Positions 46,105 through 56,839 of a DNA stretch of 64,000 bases are shown here, in pieces. The stretch is from NCBI GenBank assembly GCA_024180945.1, contig JAKSGN010000043.1, positions 2,170,001 through 2,234,000 on the forward strand, given 5' to 3'. Within the stretch, counting starts at the first letter, position 1. Each line of letters starts with the position of its first letter. Under the pieces are notes generated by a model. That model saw nothing but the letters and a program-made list of their open reading frames with translations, was not told the DNA's origin and searched no databases. Made by a program: the position numbers and the translations under genes. The DNA comes from Macrophomina tecta (lineage: Eukaryota; Ascomycota; Dothideomycetes; Botryosphaeriales; Botryosphaeriaceae).

Positions 46105-46686
46105 CAGTAGCAGTTTCGCCTTCCTTAGCCTTGCCCTTGGTCTTGTCCTTCTTGGCCGGGTAGCGAGGGCACTTCTTGCAACGGGTGTGTTCGCACTTCT
46201 GGCAAACACGGTCCGCACCAAAGGTGGTCTGGCAACGGTGACACTGGCGGTGGACACGCATGCGGATGGGCTTCTCCACGCGTTGGACGTTCTCATTGGG
46301 GGTGCCACTGGTGATCCATTCGTGCGCTTCAAGAGTCAGGCCATACTTGGCGAAGAGAGCACGAGCACGCTCCTGCTGGGCAGCGCTACGCGGGTAGCTG
46401 ACCTGACCAGTGGTGGAGGTGACGGGCTTTGGGTCAGGCTTGGGCTCGGCGGCGCTGGAGATGATTGTCAGCATGTGAGGGAACTGATGTAAATGATGGC
46501 AGAAGCTCACCTCGTTGACGTGGCGGGTTCAGGCTTCGTCTCAGAGGAAGAAGCAACAGTCGGGACGCGGTCCTTGCTGGAGTTGCCTCTCTTCAAGACA
46601 GTGCGCAGCCTCTTCACGTATTTGCCAATGCTTTGGCGGCGCTCGTGGAGAGCCTCTGGGCGCGTTTCCTCGGACGGGGAGCTCAT
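45454..46686 (-). CDS. Conserved fungal protein with three CxxC zinc-ribbon-like modules
   Basis: Three exons (46686-46511, 46454-45621, 45565-45454) encode 373 residues; the exon sum is an exact multiple of three. The basic N-terminus contains a helix SIGKYVKRLRTVLKRG. After a low-complexity segment come three copies of a cysteine module: CHRCQTTFGADRVCQKC with HTRCKKCPR, CHKCQNLF with VCPHCQHTRCTKCPR, and CEQCNSLFMDKTKTCANC with GHEKCQDC. Each carries a pattern close to CxxC-x(8-11)-CxxC-x(4)-CxxC, expected to bind zinc. Copies 1 and 2 are separated by an alanine/threonine tract encoded by a GCT-type microsatellite. The C-terminus is a charged tail (KKVKKEPDPAVLRSVEEK). I recognise the architecture as conserved in Pezizomycotina but know no function. 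Nuclear or RNA/DNA contact is only a guess from charge. The gene stands alone between two 7-kb gene-poor stretches. Confidence 0.8.
46071..46113. repeat. CAG/GCT trinucleotide microsatellite inside the zinc-ribbon gene
   Basis: In frame on the reverse strand it encodes an alanine tract flanked by threonine-rich sequence; length polymorphism would change the linker between zinc modules 1 and 2 without shifting the frame. Confidence 0.9.
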
Positions 46687-49600
46687 GACTGTGGTTCGTA
46701 GCGTAGGCAGGCGGCTTCTCAGGCCGATAGCTCGTGGGGCAGTGGTAGGTAGATGGGAAGGATACGGAGTTGGCTAGCCGGACATCAATATAAGCAGGTG
46801 GGCGTCGGCTCGGGCGACGCAGAGTAGCCGGTGGTCGAATTGGGCAGTAGTGGCCAGCAGGACGCGGCGGATCGACTCGGGGCTCGAGTATGGATGGGCA
46901 AGGAGCGAAGATTCCTCGTGGAGCCGTGGACGGGAGTGACGGGTTATCAGGCGGCGTAGGCGAGCAGCATCCAGCCGCTGCATGGGGCGCTGAACCATTT
47001 AAGGCCCCAAAGCTCGGAGCGGGCACGCTAACCACGCTGTCGGGAACGCAACCTCTGCTGGCCACAAGCGAGCGACTCCACTTATTGCAGGCATCCCTAC
47101 CCTGGTTCACTTGTGCACTCAGCATCCGCCGTCACAAGTCGCCGCCCGCAAGCACGCTCCCACCCTCCCCGAGCACATTCCCAGCCGATCATCCAACGGT
47201 GTGTCCAGTCTACCTGCTCGGGCCCCGGCTCTGCGACCAGCCCACGCTCCCTCGCACCCACAGAGCTTGCCCAACCCTTGGCCACAGGAGCAGCACCAGC
47301 AGCATTGCTCCAGACAAGCCGACCGCCAGCGACGCCGCTCCAGCGCCAGCGCGCGGCCCGCGGCTGGGCGCACTACTTCTGCTGGCTCCGGGCCTCGGGC
47401 GACTTTCTCGCCCACGCGGTGTGCGTGCCGCCTTGGGCGTAGTGCCGCGCCTCTGCCTCTCGGACGGCCTTCCCTTCGCGCCCGCGCATGTCCACTTCCC
47501 ACCAATCTTCCCTGCCCGACGAGGGGGAGCCTAGCGCAGATTAACCCGCCACGGATGATGCTGTCACGCGAAGAACCGCCTGTCGAAATGCGTGCGCCCG
47601 TCGCACGAGATCTCGGCCAGTGGTGTGAGCTCCCAGGCTTCTCTTCCGGCAGGGGCGACAGCAACTCTCGGTGCCCTCCAGCTCTTTTTTGTTGTTGCTC
47701 TTCGCATCCTCACAGCCTGTGCCACGCTGCTGCTGCTATTGTCCTGACAGCTGCCTACTAGTCTCGCTTTCATCATGCACCGCCCTGCGCACACAAAGCA
47801 CGCCTGCTGATCCGAAGACACAGCCTGCTCTCTTTGACTACCGGCATGCCGCCGCGACATTTGCGTGCGCCCCGGCAACAATTGGCGCGCCCGTGTGGAT
47901 GCGCTGCCAGCTCACGCAGCTCTGTGCTTCAGCCACAAGTGCAGTGCAGAGACGACGCTGGTGACCGAGCATGCCCTTGCAGCCAGCGATTCCGATGGCA
48001 GGGTCGTGGGAAGGAAAACGAAAAATGCTCAGCAGCAAACTTTAGCCCGCACGCCCGCTGCCGCCGCCGTCCGCAGAGTTGAGTTTGATGAGAGCTTCGA
48101 GAATGTGGAAGCGAGATGGGACGTGGTTCGATGAAGCAGCGAGCGAGCAGTGGTGCTGTGCTGTGCCGTGCTGTGCCGCAGGCCCGCTCTGGTCTGCCTC
48201 TCTGCTTTCCCCGCTGCGCCCATCCTCGAATTTGCCGTGGAGTGCGCACCGCCGCCCGAGCGAAACATCTGCGGAATGCTCCTCACTATCCAAGCGCATG
48301 TATAAAGATCTGACCGCGTGCTTGTTCTCGATTCCATCCGCCATGCCGGGGCTGTACCCATTCCCACGGCCTCCGTATCCGGCCGCCTGGGCGAACTCTG
48401 ACCAGCTCACCCAAGGACCCATACAGTGGGGATGGCGCGCTCAGCTCTTGTTGGCTGACTCTGCATTTCCGGCCCGACACACTGCCAGCTGATCGCACAG
48501 GGGTGCGTCCGGCACCTAAGCGCAACTAGCAACAACGAAATTATTTTGAGCACCGCCGTAGCACTGCAATGCCTTTCGACGCTGGCTTTCTTGGTCTCAA
48601 TGTTCATCATACGATGTGGCTGGTCTTGGGAGTCGGCTTGGTGCTCCCGCCGGGAGGGAGGGGATGCTGGCGACGGCCGGGAATCCAGGCCGTGGCGCCA
48701 TACTGTGAGACGGTTTAGGACTGACGCGAGCTCCTGATTCAGCACTGCCCTGAGCTCCAGTTGCTGTTTCGGGTTCGCCTTCTGCTTTGCTATTGTACCC
48801 CGGCCGGCTGATGAATGTGCCGATGTGGCTGAGGATTTGCTCGAACACCACGACTCGTCGACCATTCTTCGGCTCCCTTGGCCGGTCGGATTTACGGATA
48901 TACATTAAGCTGACGAACAGTGATGGCGATGCGCAGCGCCTTGGCTCCCGCATGTGCTTCCGTTGCCCCTCAGCCAGGCCACCGGGCCTCATGTTCGTGG
49001 GCGTCGATCATGCCATCTACGAGATTGCCGGCAGCTCCCTCAGCATTCAGCGCAATCTTGTGGCTCCGCCGAACGGGAGGCTGCTCCAGTACGAACCGCG
49101 GGTTGAGTCGGAGATGGTGGAGCACACGATGTGAGTGAGATGCAGGATGCGGCACAGCTCAGCAGCGACCAACAGCGGCCAAAATATTGGGCCGGCAGTA
49201 TGCATGTTTCGCACGAAACAGCTTAGGAGAGCCAGCTGTCTGCCGTGCTGGCCTCGAGCTTCGGCCACCAGGCATAGCACTGCGAACGACAAGCGCGAGC
49301 GAGTACGAGGACATCAGGGCTCATTGATGCCTGAGTCGCATCTTCCGCCTGCTTGCACTAGATCAACAAGTCCAAGTGTCAGCATGAATCGCCATTCTGA
49401 GATTGATGGGCCGATGAGCTCATCAGGAGCATGCGAGAGTCAGCCCTACGATAATTGCGAGTCAACGGCTATCGTGGTAAAAATTGAAAACAGGACATGG
49501 GCGGGATGAAACGGACAGACTTCCTCGGCATACGCCAGCGGCGCTGACATTGGACAGGGACTGCCCGCTTCCAGCTGAGCGAACGGGGCGAGGCCCCTCA

Positions 49601-52600
49601 ACGGTTGTGCCCGCATCCCGCATCTCATGCATGCGACGGCTTTCACACAGTGGGCCGGCGGTGGAGGAGCAGTGTCTTCTCAAATCCATGTTTCACAGGC
49701 AGGGTAGGGGTTGGTTTGGCTGTTTGGTCGAGTCAGGACGCCGGCGTCCAGACAGGCGGGAGTCAGAGCACAGGCGGAGCCGCGCGGACCCGCGAGCCGG
49801 ACGAACCAGAAAATCCATGAGGACCCAAAGCGGCAGTCATGCTCCGACCGGCGCGCTGGAACCCGCAGCCTAGGCGGTCCTTCTCGGCCGGCCAGGAGCC
49901 TCTTGACGGGCAATGCTCGCCTTCCCGCATCCCGGGTCCCAAGTCTCCTCTTCCGCGCTGCCGTTCAGCCACTCACCTGCCCCTCGGAGCTGTATCCGAT
50001 CTCCCGCCCCCGCTTCCCAAAAGCACCACGTCGTCATCGTTCTGCTCCATCCTTATACAGCGCTCGTCTCATCCATTCCCTCCCGGGTTGGTGTATAAAC
50101 AAATAAAGCAACGATCAAATACTTCGGCTTCCTCCGTCCAGTGCATGATCAACCCCTCTTTCCTCCGTGCTCCAAGTGAGAGCGACGCAGCTCCAAATCT
50201 GGGCACTGCGGCAGGCCCGTGTGTTCCTCATAGGTCTGTCCTTCCGCTGGTACCTTTCCCGCTCCCGCAAGATTAGCCTGGGTCGGCTTGTTGTGGGCTT
50301 CTGCTGCGCTTACGCTTAATCTTTGCTTGTTCTGCTTCCGCCGGTCTGGCCAACTGCCGCGTCTGTTGTAATCCGCCATCTCGGCCCCTATCCTCCGCGG
50401 AGCCCAATATTCATAACTATATCAACCCAATGCCGCCCGCCCCTCTTTCGCACTTTCCCATCTCCTTAGCGAAGAAGAATATCATGAGATGATCAGCGGA
50501 GTGGTAGCTCCATGCGCTGGACTATTGAGTAAAATTTACCCGCAGCAGCCAGCATCTTCTTAGAAATTCTTTGCCCTGCCGTTTCGGCAGCTTCTCATTG
50601 GACCCTGGCCCAGACCGCGGGCCCTCCCCCTGAGGGGACCCTGAGGAATGACGATGCAATTCACCGGTCCCCGCTCATCATCACCGCTCCTTCAGCTGCC
50701 GATTCATGGCCTTGCGTTTTATTGTATGGGATCGAAAAAAATTGATTGGAAAACGGGTGCAGATTGGATGGACAGCAACACACCTCGGTGGACGTGGATT
50801 GTGAACGCAGATACCAGCTCCCGCACGTGTACAACGGACCCAGCGCCGCGCCTGCGGATTTATGCATTCTCGCTTACGTCCGGGCTCCGACGATGGGGAG
50901 ATGCGGCTCTGCTACTTGTTCTCATCGTGCTCAAGATGTAAGAGAAAATAAGGAAGCCTTTAATTGGGCATGAGAAGATAGTTGTCCTACCAGGGTAGAG
51001 GAAGGGACGGCAAGCGAACCAACGGCACATGAATCGCTGCAACTGTTACGAAAAGCCGGTAGCGGCAACGGCCAGCGTCGACGATACGCCTCCCCAGTCT
51101 TGTGTTACATCGCATCGCATGGACATCATCGAATCAGATCTGCAGAGGAGAGTAATTCCAAAAGCAAAAATATGAAAAGGAATACTCTCCGTAGCCAAGC
51201 ATTGACGCGACGTTTCCATCTATACGGCCGCATGTAAGGAGGATGAACGTATGTGCGTACCTTTTTCTTATGTACGGACGAGCGAGCTGAAACGTAATCA
51301 ACACCACCAAGCGCGTTGGCGATGGGAGACCTGAAAGAAGAATACCACACCGCTGGGACGAAACCTGGCAAGCCAAAAAAAAAAAAAAAAAAAGGCCGAG
51401 GCGAACGCGCACGCTCCAACAACGCAGAAACCCCCCTTCTCCCACACAAAACCTCCTCCCTCCCACCGGAGTTTTATTTTCCTTTGCACAGATGCACACG
51501 AGTCGTGCGGCAACGCCTCTCGCTGTCCCACCCCCCGCCCCTTGAATAGGCTCATACTCTCTTCGCTTCCGCCCCCTGTTCGCCCGTCTTGTCCCCCGTG
51601 CTCGCCGCCGGGCTCTCCCAGGCTCGGAGCTGATAGTTCTCTTCTTTCTCTTCCCTCTTTCCTTTCCTTCCTCCGTTAGCGCTTCTTTTGGCGTCCCTTA
51701 CGCCGCAGATGGATCCCCGGGCTTCTATTGCTTACGAGATGATCGATCGCGCTAAACCGCAGTGATAGTTCTTTAGACGAGAAGCCCGCAGACAGTGCGC
51801 GCGCGCGCGTCGGGGAAGTCGGCGGCCGCCCCCGGGGAACAGGGAGAGAGACCGATTACTGTGTAAGAGAGGGTGACACACGCACACGCATCAAAAGGGC
51901 AAAGGAGCAGCATCGCCTCAAGAAACGCGCGCGCGGTCACGATCCTGGCCCCCGCTTCTCAATCTTTTTCTTTCTCTCCCTCCGCGTGGCGCATCTCGCG
52001 ATTCCTTTTTGCTTTGACCCTCGATGGTGGCGGTGGTGGGGAGTGCTAGAGGTGAGAGGCGAGAGGTGGTAATGGCCAGAAGGAGGAGTGAATGCGGCGC
52101 GGCAGTGCAGTAGTATCTGGTTTAAACGAACCAGATCTATGTACTGCGCACTCCTTCCCCCGCCATACGGAATTGCCGAGAGTGTCGGGGTATGCCCGTC
52201 GTCCGGGATTATGGCGGGGAATAAAGAACATTTACGTGGTGAGATAGGGGGATGGTGGAAGGGCACCAGCGGGCGTGGCGTTCCTGGTTCCTGCCCGGAG
52301 GATGGTGAGTGGTCCGGCGCGGCGCGGTGCGGTGCGGAAGTGGCTACGGACGAGGCGCGCGCCGGGGGGGCTTGTAAAATAGGCGGATTACTTTAGTGAA
52401 ACGCGGGCAGGAGGCGGTGAAGCAAGAAGGATTGATGGTTGAGGATACAAGGGGCGCGAAAACAATTGTGCAGCAGGTGAGGATGGTGGGCGTTGGGTGG
52501 AGAGCGCGCATGTGTGGTGACGTTGGCGTGAGAGGAGGCGACGGGAAAGGCCAGTCAACCTGGCCGCTGGGATCAAGGCGGCGCAGTTTCGGGCGGCTAG

Positions 52601-53934
52601 CGATACACCCACCTGCTCGTCTTGGTTTCTTTCTCCGTCAAGCGTCACAGCGTCTGGGGCGGGTGTATGCCGGCAGGATTTTGGCTCTGGGATTGGGCAT
52701 GCAGCTCGCTTCCCGTTTGTGTCGTTGGTGTCGAAGTATGTTCGTGTGCACTGATCATCTTTCCAGCTGCCCTTTGCTCCTCTCCTGTAACGAAAAGATT
52801 GACTGAAAAGCCTGGTGTAGGCCGTGGTTTAGACTTCCGCAGAGCATTGATGTTTGAGGCCTGCCAAGAGACCCTGCGGAAAGCGGAGGGGCATCGGTGG
52901 CGCGTGTTGATGTGCAATCCAGAAAGGCAAATATTTTTTTTGTCAGCCGCTGTGGTCCAGATGCATTGTTGCGAGACGCGTAAGGCCTATGTTCGTGCCG
53001 TGGTGCCGCAGCCCCTCGGAGAATCCAGCCTCCTCATTCTGGCCATTCTTTGGTTTGTGATGTCCGTGTCATATTTGTCAACGTCTGTCGTTCCCAATCT
53101 CATCTTTATCTGGTCTCCATGCTATATTGCTGGCACTCATACCGGTTGTCGAACATTTCCAATTCACAAGGGCCTGGGGTAAAGACTCCCGATCACCGTC
53201 ACACAGAATTGTCGTCATTTGACTTCAATTCCACATTCGAATGCGTCACGGCGCCCGACAGTCCATAGCAAGTGTGCTGTTATGATTTTCTCAGAGTATC
53301 AATAATGAAATGGCCGCACTTCTTAGCACGACCGGATAGTATCCAGTACGCATGGATCGGGGAGTATTTCCACAAAGGGGGCGGCCAGGATGTTCTGCCC
53401 GAAGTCTTGATATCCGTTGACCTTCTACGCGGACTTTCCGCCTGGTAAAATCCTTTCGAATTGATTTAGCATCATAACCGAGAGCCTGAGAAGGCCCAGG
53501 TCACTGGCCTCACGTCGTTATCGGTGATTTCCAGATTTCTTATGACACCGAATACTGTAAAGCGCCAAATCACATCACACCGGAACTGAGTTGTATACGT
53601 AAGGCTAACGAGCTAGCGCGTGCCCTGCACAGCATGAGATATTAGCGAAAGTACAGCTTTCTTCTGCTCATTGAGAAGGCCTTCGCGCAGTCTAGCCACT
53701 AAGGTGAACCGTGAGCACGCAGAGGACCGATAAGCATAAACACCTCTATGGAAATGAAGATTAAAGCCAATGCCTTTCCAGGGGTTGGTATAGGCTTCCA
53801 TTTTCCTGTCCACGGTCACAGCCTTCAACATCCCGGAGGATTATTTTAAAAGATGCATTCTATTCCATATCTACGGTCAACGCCGTACTCCGGCTGTGAA
53901 AGACAAAAAGAGAAGAAAGCACCTACTCCTGCCC
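46687..53934. other. Gene-poor GC-rich stretch of about 7.2 kb
   Basis: Upstream of the zinc-ribbon gene. Frames are short and proline/arginine/serine-rich. TATAAA elements occur on the forward strand at 48301-48306 and 50093-50098 with no recognisable gene after them. An A19 run lies at 51375-51393 and an alternating CG tract near 51797-51809. One frame (about 48960-49134 forward) contains the protein-like segment VGVDHAIYEIAGSSLSIQRN, but it matches no family known to me. Confidence 0.5.
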
Positions 53935-55122
53935 CTAGTCTTCAAAATCAAACACCAGCGAAGCATCATCGTCCTCTTCCTCTCCTTCCTCCCCCTCCTG
54001 CACCAGCCCACCAAAAACCTCCAGCTCCCTCACGCCTCGCCACTGAATCACGAAGCACAGCAGCGACTCCATTGCCTCCACCGTCCCCGCGCGCATCCCA
54101 TGCCCAGCGCCCTGATCGCGCTGCTCCCGCGCTATCCGCATCCACTCCGCCCGCAACGCCTCCGCGCGCCAGAACTCGCCCTCGTGCTCGTGGCACCAGT
54201 CGGTCAAGCTCTGCGTCAACACTGTGGTGAAGATCCAGAACGCATTGTCGGCGGCAGTGAGCGTGTAGTACGGCCCGCGCTGCAGCACCCACCACGGCCG
54301 CGTACTCTCGAAGAAGGTCGCGAGGTTGGCGCGGATTGCCTCCGCGTGCACCGTCAGCCAGAGCCCCGCATGCAGCCATTGCGAAGGGCCACAGATCTCG
54401 CGCAGGGTGATGGCCTCGAACGCGCGGATGACGGCGTACGGGCGGGTGTCCCGCGCGGCACCGTCGTGGGTCGGCGTGGGGATGTCGGCGGCCCGCGGGA
54501 TGCGCGACAGGTGTAGATGCAGCTGGTAGCCCTCGAACGTACGATGGAAGTCCAGGTCGCCCGCCGACGCGGCCGCGGCGCGCTCGAAGCGCGTGCGACC
54601 CTGGGCGGCGGCGTTGTGGAGCTCCTCAAGCTGCTCGGGGATTAGGGCCTGGTGCCAGGGACGCGGAGCGGAGGTGCTGGACAGAAGGTTGATATCGTCC
54701 TCTTGCTCATCGTCTGAGGAACTGCTCGAGGCACTGTCCGAGCCGTCGTCGTCGTCGTGAGTCAGGATGAAGTTGAGGTCATCGCCATCAAGGGCTGCTG
54801 GTTCTCTGCGGAAGAGGCGGCGCCTGCAAATAGGGCACTCGTTGCCAAAGATCTGTGGCAGGCAGACGTTCCCAAACCAGTGTCCGCAGGGGACGCGCAC
54901 GGGGTATTCGTCCTGGCCCTCGCCATAACGTTCCATGCAAAGCATGCATGAGGTGGTGCCGTCGGGGGCCGAATCGGACTCGGCAGCCTGGCTAATCTCG
55001 TCAGCTGAGACACGTCCAACTTCATTGAGGAAGAACTCATCCCTCGTAGGAGTAGGTGGGAGATGATCTGTACCTGCTGTGTTAGAAGTTTGCGTACCTT
55101 CGGGGAAGTCTTGGTTCTCCAT
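53935..55122 (-). CDS. RING-finger protein (putative E3 ubiquitin ligase)
   Basis: A single exon encodes 395 residues. After an acidic N-terminus of about 60 residues lies a C3HC4 RING: CMLCMERY, then RVPCGHWFGNVCL and ECPICRRRLFRR. An aspartate/serine tract (DDDDGSDSASSSSSDDE) follows, then a helical C-terminal domain of unknown function with WLTVHAEAIRANLATFFEST, and an acidic end (EEGEEEDDDASLVFDFED). RING domains recruit ubiquitin-conjugating enzymes, so ligase activity is likely but the substrate is unknown. The start at 55122 was chosen because it has a good context (CACAATGG); an in-frame ATG at 55254 would add 44 basic residues but has a poor context. There is no signal peptide or membrane segment. 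The leftward neighbour region is gene-poor; the upstream gene may be related through the C-terminal domain. Confidence 0.8.
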   Translation of the reverse strand: MENQDFPEGTQTSNTAGTDHLPPTPTRDEFFLNEVGRVSADEISQAAESDSAPDGTTSCMLCMERYGEGQDEYPVRVPCGHWFGNVCLPQIFGNECPICRRRLFRREPAALDGDDLNFILTHDDDDGSDSASSSSSDDEQEDDINLLSSTSAPRPWHQALIPEQLEELHNAAAQGRTRFERAAAASAGDLDFHRTFEGYQLHLHLSRIPRAADIPTPTHDGAARDTRPYAVIRAFEAITLREICGPSQWLHAGLWLTVHAEAIRANLATFFESTRPWWVLQRGPYYTLTAADNAFWIFTTVLTQSLTDWCHEHEGEFWRAEALRAEWMRIAREQRDQGAGHGMRAGTVEAMESLLCFVIQWRGVRELEVFGGLVQEGEEGEEEDDDASLVFDFED

Positions 55123-56161
55123 TGTGTTGGTCGTTGAATGGTAACGGCTCCTTACGCTCGAGGGGTCCTGTGCTATCGTGTAGCGCGCACGCCTCGTGCG
55201 TAAGTAACGGTTGCGAGTGTATTTGAAGAACCTTGTTGGTGGCAGGCACTGCATTCATTATGTAGTTCAGCGGGATGCTAGGATGAAACCATTGTGTATG
55301 TGAACATAGAGCTGTCCATGTAAGACAAGAGTATTATTTCCTTACTTTCTTTGTTGCCTGTCAAGCTCACAGCGCCATTCTTTATTCCAATGGTCAGGGA
55401 CCAACACTGCGACTCCAGAGAGCCCTTGCTACGAATAAAAAAAATGCAACAATATGTTCATGGAAAGCTCTGCGAGGACGAGTCTCGTGAGCGACGGCGT
55501 TATCACATATAGTTTTGAGTATGACGAACTAATTCTCAGGAGGCACACACCCGAAGTCAATTGCCAGTTCAAAGCGAGTTATGAAGACCTCGGCGGTGCC
55601 ACAGAACAGAGAGCTCCATTTGATCCTGCATGAAAGTTAGTTCTCATAATGCATAGCCTATTTCGGCATTTGACACTGAACGACGATCTACCTACAGGGT
55701 TTAGCCTTCGTACACCTGACTGCGCCAGATCCGCTTCATTGTGTTATTCTTTCCCTTGGTCTCTACATCCCTCACGACTCAACCACGGAAGCTGCACTGC
55801 TAAATATGCTCCGTTAGCAAGGTACAAAAGATAAATTCAGAGTTTCCAACCGGACAACCGCGCCACACGTACTTTCTTTTTGTATCTTAAAGTTAATGGT
55901 ATACCCAAGCTCTCCCATCGCAAGGGAGTACACAAAGAGCTCACGATTCAGAATAGATGCTCTTAAAAATCAATTCCAGACCCCTAAACTGCGCAATTTA
56001 GCGAATCGATAAACACAGACAATGCTTTTGAAACAAACAAAACTTCGTGGTAAACTCAGAGAACCCACCACAAAGCAGAAAATACCAAAGTCATGCCCCA
56101 CTACAGAAAATCTGTTCTAGGAAGGTCAAGGTCATCCAGGTACGACTCAGACTCATTAAAG
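55123..56161. other. Intergenic, no gene recognised
   Basis: Composition becomes A/T-richer than in the preceding stretch. Short frames only; no domain seen. Confidence 0.5.
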
Positions 56162-56839
56162 TTATACTCTAGTTATGGCACAGCCTCCTGCTGGGCGAGC
56201 CCACCCTATATCTCCAACTCCCCAACGCACCTCCAGGTAATGAGGGACCTGATCATCCACAGAAGTTGGCAAGAAAAACTCAAAGACACAGTTTCCGACG
56301 GAGTCGGTTACCCTAGCGGCCATATGAGCCCACATGTCGAACAGAGCAGTCAAGTGCCGCCATTCGCCGTCGTGAACCTGGATTCGTTCCAGGACTGCAT
56401 GTAGGATGAATCCCTTGTCGTCACCAAAGGGTGAGTCGACGCTGTAGGCATCGAGAAAGGTTCTAAGGTGGACCTCGAGCGCCTCGGCCTGTATCGGAAC
56501 CCAGATCTCCTCGTAACTAGTCCATTGGAGTGCCTTTTTGAAGTGCGAGGATGCAGTCGCGGGGCGTGGCCGACTCGAATGTGTGAATAACCTCGTCCTC
56601 GCGAAAGTTGATGGCTCCTTTCTCTCCCGGGAGGCGGGAACGTCAGACCCCCAACCCCCGGGAGGCTGGTAACTGCGTTCCCAGTCGACTGTCAGGGCGT
56701 TTCTCGCAGCGCTGGTATCGAAATCGTTGTGAACGCTGTCTTCGGCCTGGGAGAGCTTGTTCAGAGTGCCTGAAGTGAGGTTGGAGTCGTAGCAAAGATG
56801 CTTGGGGAGGGAAGCAGCTTCCAATACCAGCCAAAGCAT
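56162..56839 (-). CDS. Hypothetical protein, possibly related to the C-terminal part of the neighbouring RING protein
   Basis: An uninterrupted 225-residue frame from ATG at 56839. No RING is present. The segment EEIWVPIQAEALEVHLRTFL resembles WLTVHAEAIRANLATFF of the RING protein 1 kb downstream: tryptophan, a Q/H-A-E-A core, and a leucine-threonine-phenylalanine motif at the same spacing. Both lie before a further helical stretch. The N-terminal part (ASLPKHLCYDSNLTSGTLNK) has no match known to me. It is predicted soluble. It may be a real small gene, or a fragment of a second RING-type gene that lost its 5' half; no cysteine cluster is visible immediately upstream. Relationship to the neighbour rests on a short stretch and is uncertain. 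Confidence 0.5.
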   Translation of the reverse strand: MLWLVLEAASLPKHLCYDSNLTSGTLNKLSQAEDSVHNDFDTSAARNALTVDWERSYQPPGGWGSDVPASRERKEPSTFARTRLFTHSSRPRPATASSHFKKALQWTSYEEIWVPIQAEALEVHLRTFLDAYSVDSPFGDDKGFILHAVLERIQVHDGEWRHLTALFDMWAHMAARVTDSVGNCVFEFFLPTSVDDQVPHYLEVRWGVGDIGWARPAGGCAITRV

